This document shows positions 61,315-64,000 of a stretch of DNA of 64,000 nucleotides, in pieces. The notes beneath the pieces were generated by a model, which was not told where the DNA came from, did not search any database, and saw only the letters and a program-made list of their open reading frames with translations. Location of the stretch: positions 2,222,001 to 2,286,000 of the forward strand of contig CP073261.1 in assembly GCA_019739335.1 (NCBI GenBank), written 5' to 3'. Made by a program: the position numbers and the translations under genes. Origin of the DNA: Erythrobacter sp. (GTDB taxonomy: Bacteria > Pseudomonadota > Alphaproteobacteria > Sphingomonadales > Sphingomonadaceae). Numbering within the stretch: position 1 is the stretch's first letter; every line of letters begins with the position of its first letter.

Positions 61315-64000
61315 ATGTTGGTGAATTCGGAACTGAAGCGCGGTGCCGCTTTGCAGCGGGCGACATCGGTTTTCGCAATTGCCGCAGCCAGCCTCCTGGG
61401 CAGCACGGCTGTGCTGGCGCAGGACGCGGTGCCGGCTCCTGCTGACGATGAGACGGCCGAGCGCATCGTCGTGACAGGCAGTCGTGTCAGTACAGGTGGC
61501 GCACCGGTCGGCGCGACAGCAACAGTGCTGGGCCGCGACGAGATCACCGCCTCGGGCAATGTTACGATTGACCGGATCATCCGCGAACTGCCCCAGGTCT
61601 TCGATCTGGGTGTCTCCGAAAATTCCCGCGGCCAGGCGGGCGGTTCGGGCAACATCACTTACGGCAACAGCGTGAACCTGCGCGGCATCGGGCCTTACTC
61701 CACGCTGGTGCTGATCGATGGCCACCGGGTGGTCAACAACAGCCGCTCGACCGATCCTTCGGTCCTGCCCACCCTCGGTGTCGAGCGCGTCGAAGTCGTC
61801 GCCAACGGAGCCTCCGCCATTTACGGTTCGGACGCAGTGGCGGGGGTGGTGAACATCATCCCGCGCCGCAATCTCGATGGCGTAGAAGCCTTCGCCCGCT
61901 ACGGCAGTGCCGAGGACGGGGCCTTTGACGAGTGGTCCGCCGGGGCAGCCGCCGGAATCCAGTTCGATCGTGGCCAGTTCATGATCGCCTACGAGCATGT
62001 CGAACGCTCCAACCTGAGCGGCGACGATCGCGATTTCTTCGTTTCCGACCAGACGCCGTTCGGCGGCAACGATTATCGGGTGAACCGTTGCTCGCCCGGC
62101 ACGCTGCTGCTTGGCACGGTCACCTACGCCTTGCCCGCGCAGTATACGCAGGCGAATGCCGGAGCGATTCAGGCGGGTACGGCCAACCGTTGTGACGCGC
62201 TGATCGGCCAGGACCTGATTCCGGAGCAAAGCTACGATTCGGTCAACAGCACCGGCACCTTCGAGATCACCGACTGGCTCGAGGTGTTCTACGACGGCTT
62301 CTATTCCAAGCGGAATTTCCGCCGCATCAATTCACAGCCTTCGGCGCGGCTGACCGTCCCCGAAACCAATGCCTTCTTCGTCCGTCCGCCGGGTTTCACC
62401 GGTACGAGCTACCAGATCGACTACAGCTTCGCGGGCGATGTTCCATTCACCCAGTCCGGCGGCTCTGCGGAAAGCTGGCAGATTTCGCCGGGGCTGCGGG
62501 TGCAACTGCCGTTCGACTGGGAGATCGAGGGACTGTTCGCTTACGGAGAAACCAGCGATTTTTCGGGCAGCTATGATGGCACCAACAATGCCGCGCTCAA
62601 TGCCGCACTGGCCAGCAGCAATCCCGCCACCGCCTTTGATCCTTATGGCGGCGGGCGCACCCAGCAATCGGTGCTGGACGGCATTTTCAACCAGATTTTC
62701 CTCGCACCCACCGATGGCGAACTGACCTTCTACGAAGTGGGCGCGAGTGGGCCGCTGTTCGATCTGCCGGGTGGCGAGGTTCGCCTTGCAGTGGGCTATG
62801 AGCGGCAGGACTTCGAAGTCGCGCTCGGCTCTGCGCGCGGTGCGCCAACCAATCCGATTGTCACCCGCGTGTTCGGGCGTCAGGTGGATTCGTTCTACGC
62901 GGAAATGCTGGTCCCGATCTTCGGCGGCGGCAATGCCCGGCCGGGGTTTGAAGAGCTTGAGCTGGTCGCGGCCATCCGCCACGACAGCTACAGCGATGCG
63001 GGCGATACCACCAATCCCCAGTTCGGCATCAACTGGATGCCGTTCGACCGGCTGACCCTGCGCGGCAGCTACGGCACATCGTTCCGCGCGCCAACGCTTC
63101 CGGAAATCTACGGCAACAGCAACAACCTGTTCGTGCAGAATTACCAGAATCCGGCCGGCGGCGCACCGCTGGTGGGCGTGGCGCTGTCCGGGCCGAACCT
63201 TGAACTTGGCCCCGAGACTGCGACCACCTGGTCCTTCGGCGCGGATTTCGAGCCGATCGACGATCTGCTGCTGTCGTTGACCTATTTCGACGTGGCCTAT
63301 GACAATCAGGTAAGCGCCAATCTCTCCAACCTCACCATCCTCGGACAGGAGGACCAGTTCGATGGCACCAGTGTAATCCTGCGCGGGCAGGCGGCGCGGG
63401 ATCGCATTACCGAACTGATCGGGCAGGGCGTCGGAGTTCTCGGCGCGTTTCCGGGCGGCAGCCTCAGCAATATCGACGTGTTCGTCGATGGTCGTTCGCG
63501 CAACTTGGGCAAATCGGTCACCCGTGGTATCGATTTCAGCATCGCATACACAATGGATCTCGGTCCTGACGACCTGCTGCGACTGAGCGCTTCCGGAACC
63601 TATCTTACCGATTACGAAGTGGCAGTGGCCCCGGCGGCGGATTTGCGTGATCAGCTGAACATCATCTTCCAGCCATTGCGCTTCAAGTCGCGGTTCGTGG
63701 CGAACTGGGATCATGGTCCGCTGACCGCACGGCTGATGGCCACCCATGTCGGCGGCTACACCAACAACCTCGTCACGCCTGAACAGGAAGTCGACAGTTA
63801 CACTCCGGTGGACCTGTCGATCACCTGGCGGGTGGCCGACAGCCTCGATATGCCGCTGATGGAAAGCCTCGAACTGACCGCCGAAGTGCGCAATATGTTC
63901 GATGTCGATCCGCCGTACGTCAATCTGGCACCAAGCGGCAACGGCAGCGGGGGATACGATGCTACGGCGGCCAATCCTGTCGGGCGCATGTTTGCCATCG
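61315..64000 (+). CDS. TonB-dependent receptor, 3'-truncated by the window
   Basis: 895 codons are visible and the frame is open at the window end. ATG at 61315 has GGGAGAG 5 bases upstream. A signal peptide (ATSVFAIAAASLLGSTAVLA, cleavage after VLAQ) is followed by the sphingomonad-type TonB box region ERIVVTGSRVST, the plug domain (NLRGIGPYSTLVLIDGHRVV, YGSDAVAGVVNIIPRR) and beta-barrel strands (for example LRGSYGTSFRAPTLPEIYGN). Such receptors import siderophores, vitamins, glycans or aromatic compounds across the outer membrane. The substrate is unknown; regulation by the divergent GntR protein suggests a catabolic rather than an iron-uptake role. Confidence 0.93.
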   Translation, partial: MLVNSELKRGAALQRATSVFAIAAASLLGSTAVLAQDAVPAPADDETAERIVVTGSRVSTGGAPVGATATVLGRDEITASGNVTIDRIIRELPQVFDLGVSENSRGQAGGSGNITYGNSVNLRGIGPYSTLVLIDGHRVVNNSRSTDPSVLPTLGVERVEVVANGASAIYGSDAVAGVVNIIPRRNLDGVEAFARYGSAEDGAFDEWSAGAAAGIQFDRGQFMIAYEHVERSNLSGDDRDFFVSDQTPFGGNDYRVNRCSPGTLLLGTVTYALPAQYTQANAGAIQAGTANRCDALIGQDLIPEQSYDSVNSTGTFEITDWLEVFYDGFYSKRNFRRINSQPSARLTVPETNAFFVRPPGFTGTSYQIDYSFAGDVPFTQSGGSAESWQISPGLRVQLPFDWEIEGLFAYGETSDFSGSYDGTNNAALNAALASSNPATAFDPYGGGRTQQSVLDGIFNQIFLAPTDGELTFYEVGASGPLFDLPGGEVRLAVGYERQDFEVALGSARGAPTNPIVTRVFGRQVDSFYAEMLVPIFGGGNARPGFEELELVAAIRHDSYSDAGDTTNPQFGINWMPFDRLTLRGSYGTSFRAPTLPEIYGNSNNLFVQNYQNPAGGAPLVGVALSGPNLELGPETATTWSFGADFEPIDDLLLSLTYFDVAYDNQVSANLSNLTILGQEDQFDGTSVILRGQAARDRITELIGQGVGVLGAFPGGSLSNIDVFVDGRSRNLGKSVTRGIDFSIAYTMDLGPDDLLRLSASGTYLTDYEVAVAPAADLRDQLNIIFQPLRFKSRFVANWDHGPLTARLMATHVGGYTNNLVTPEQEVDSYTPVDLSITWRVADSLDMPLMESLELTAEVRNMFDVDPPYVNLAPSGNGSGGYDATAANPVGRMFAI

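Noticed and set aside
62332..63747. 471-codon minus-strand open frame
   Set aside because: It is antisense to the TonB-dependent receptor, whose plus-strand frame has a signal peptide, plug and barrel motifs.

Overview
The window is GC-rich, densely packed bacterial chromosome. The gene families (alphaproteobacterial FtsEX, a DUF6894 protein, an IVVTGSR-type TonB receptor, Rta_06860-like methyltransferase, GTTC-type repeated half-sites) suggest an alphaproteobacterium, most likely order Sphingomonadales (Erythrobacter or Sphingomonas relatives). This placement is inferred from protein character only; no rRNA gene is present.

Layout. 1-8641: the 3' part of a giant RTX/cadherin-like secreted protein. 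9.0-11.5 kb: a three-gene set of ferritin-like, DUF4142 and hemerythrin proteins, followed by a small DUF6894 gene and a Crp-type regulator. 12.8-19.0 kb: NDH-2, oxygen-stable fumarase, a CYTH-CHAD protein and an MgtC/DUF4010 membrane protein. 19.1-19.8 kb: a decayed efflux adaptor beside tRNA-Thr. 19.9-34.9 kb: mostly housekeeping genes (rarA, PadR regulator, glycosyltransferase, a DUF305/lipoprotein/cytochrome c operon, purA, asparaginase, and the plsC-ydcF-ftsX-ftsE operon). A 267-bp nested inverted repeat separates ftsE from a zinc-ribbon protein, and tRNA-Leu follows.

35.7-49.0 kb is the most interesting region: two divergent, tightly overlapping operons that look like one biosynthetic system. 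The minus operon reads phosphatase-like protein, SAM methyltransferase, a glycosidase-fold protein that appears circularly permuted, myo-inositol-1-phosphate synthase, a zinc-type dehydrogenase and a Gfo/Idh oxidoreductase. The plus operon reads two nucleotide-sugar epimerases, four glycosyltransferases (three of them related CgeB-like paralogues) and a UDP-glucuronate decarboxylase. No flippase, polymerase or exporter is present, so I infer a small inositol- and pentose-containing glycoside or a glycolipid headgroup rather than an exported polysaccharide. The product is unknown.

49.0-60.2 kb is an accessory block of small detoxification-type enzymes: HxlR regulator with two pirins, two tandem AraC regulators, a YcaC-like hydrolase, an alpha/beta hydrolase, a quinone oxidoreductase, a DUF5996-GNAT fusion and a Rid-family protein. 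It carries several truncated or frameshifted genes and a 14-base motif found at three intergenic sites that may define a local AraC regulon. 60.5-64.0 kb holds a GntR/FCD repressor divergent from a TonB-dependent receptor that runs off the window, probably an uptake locus.
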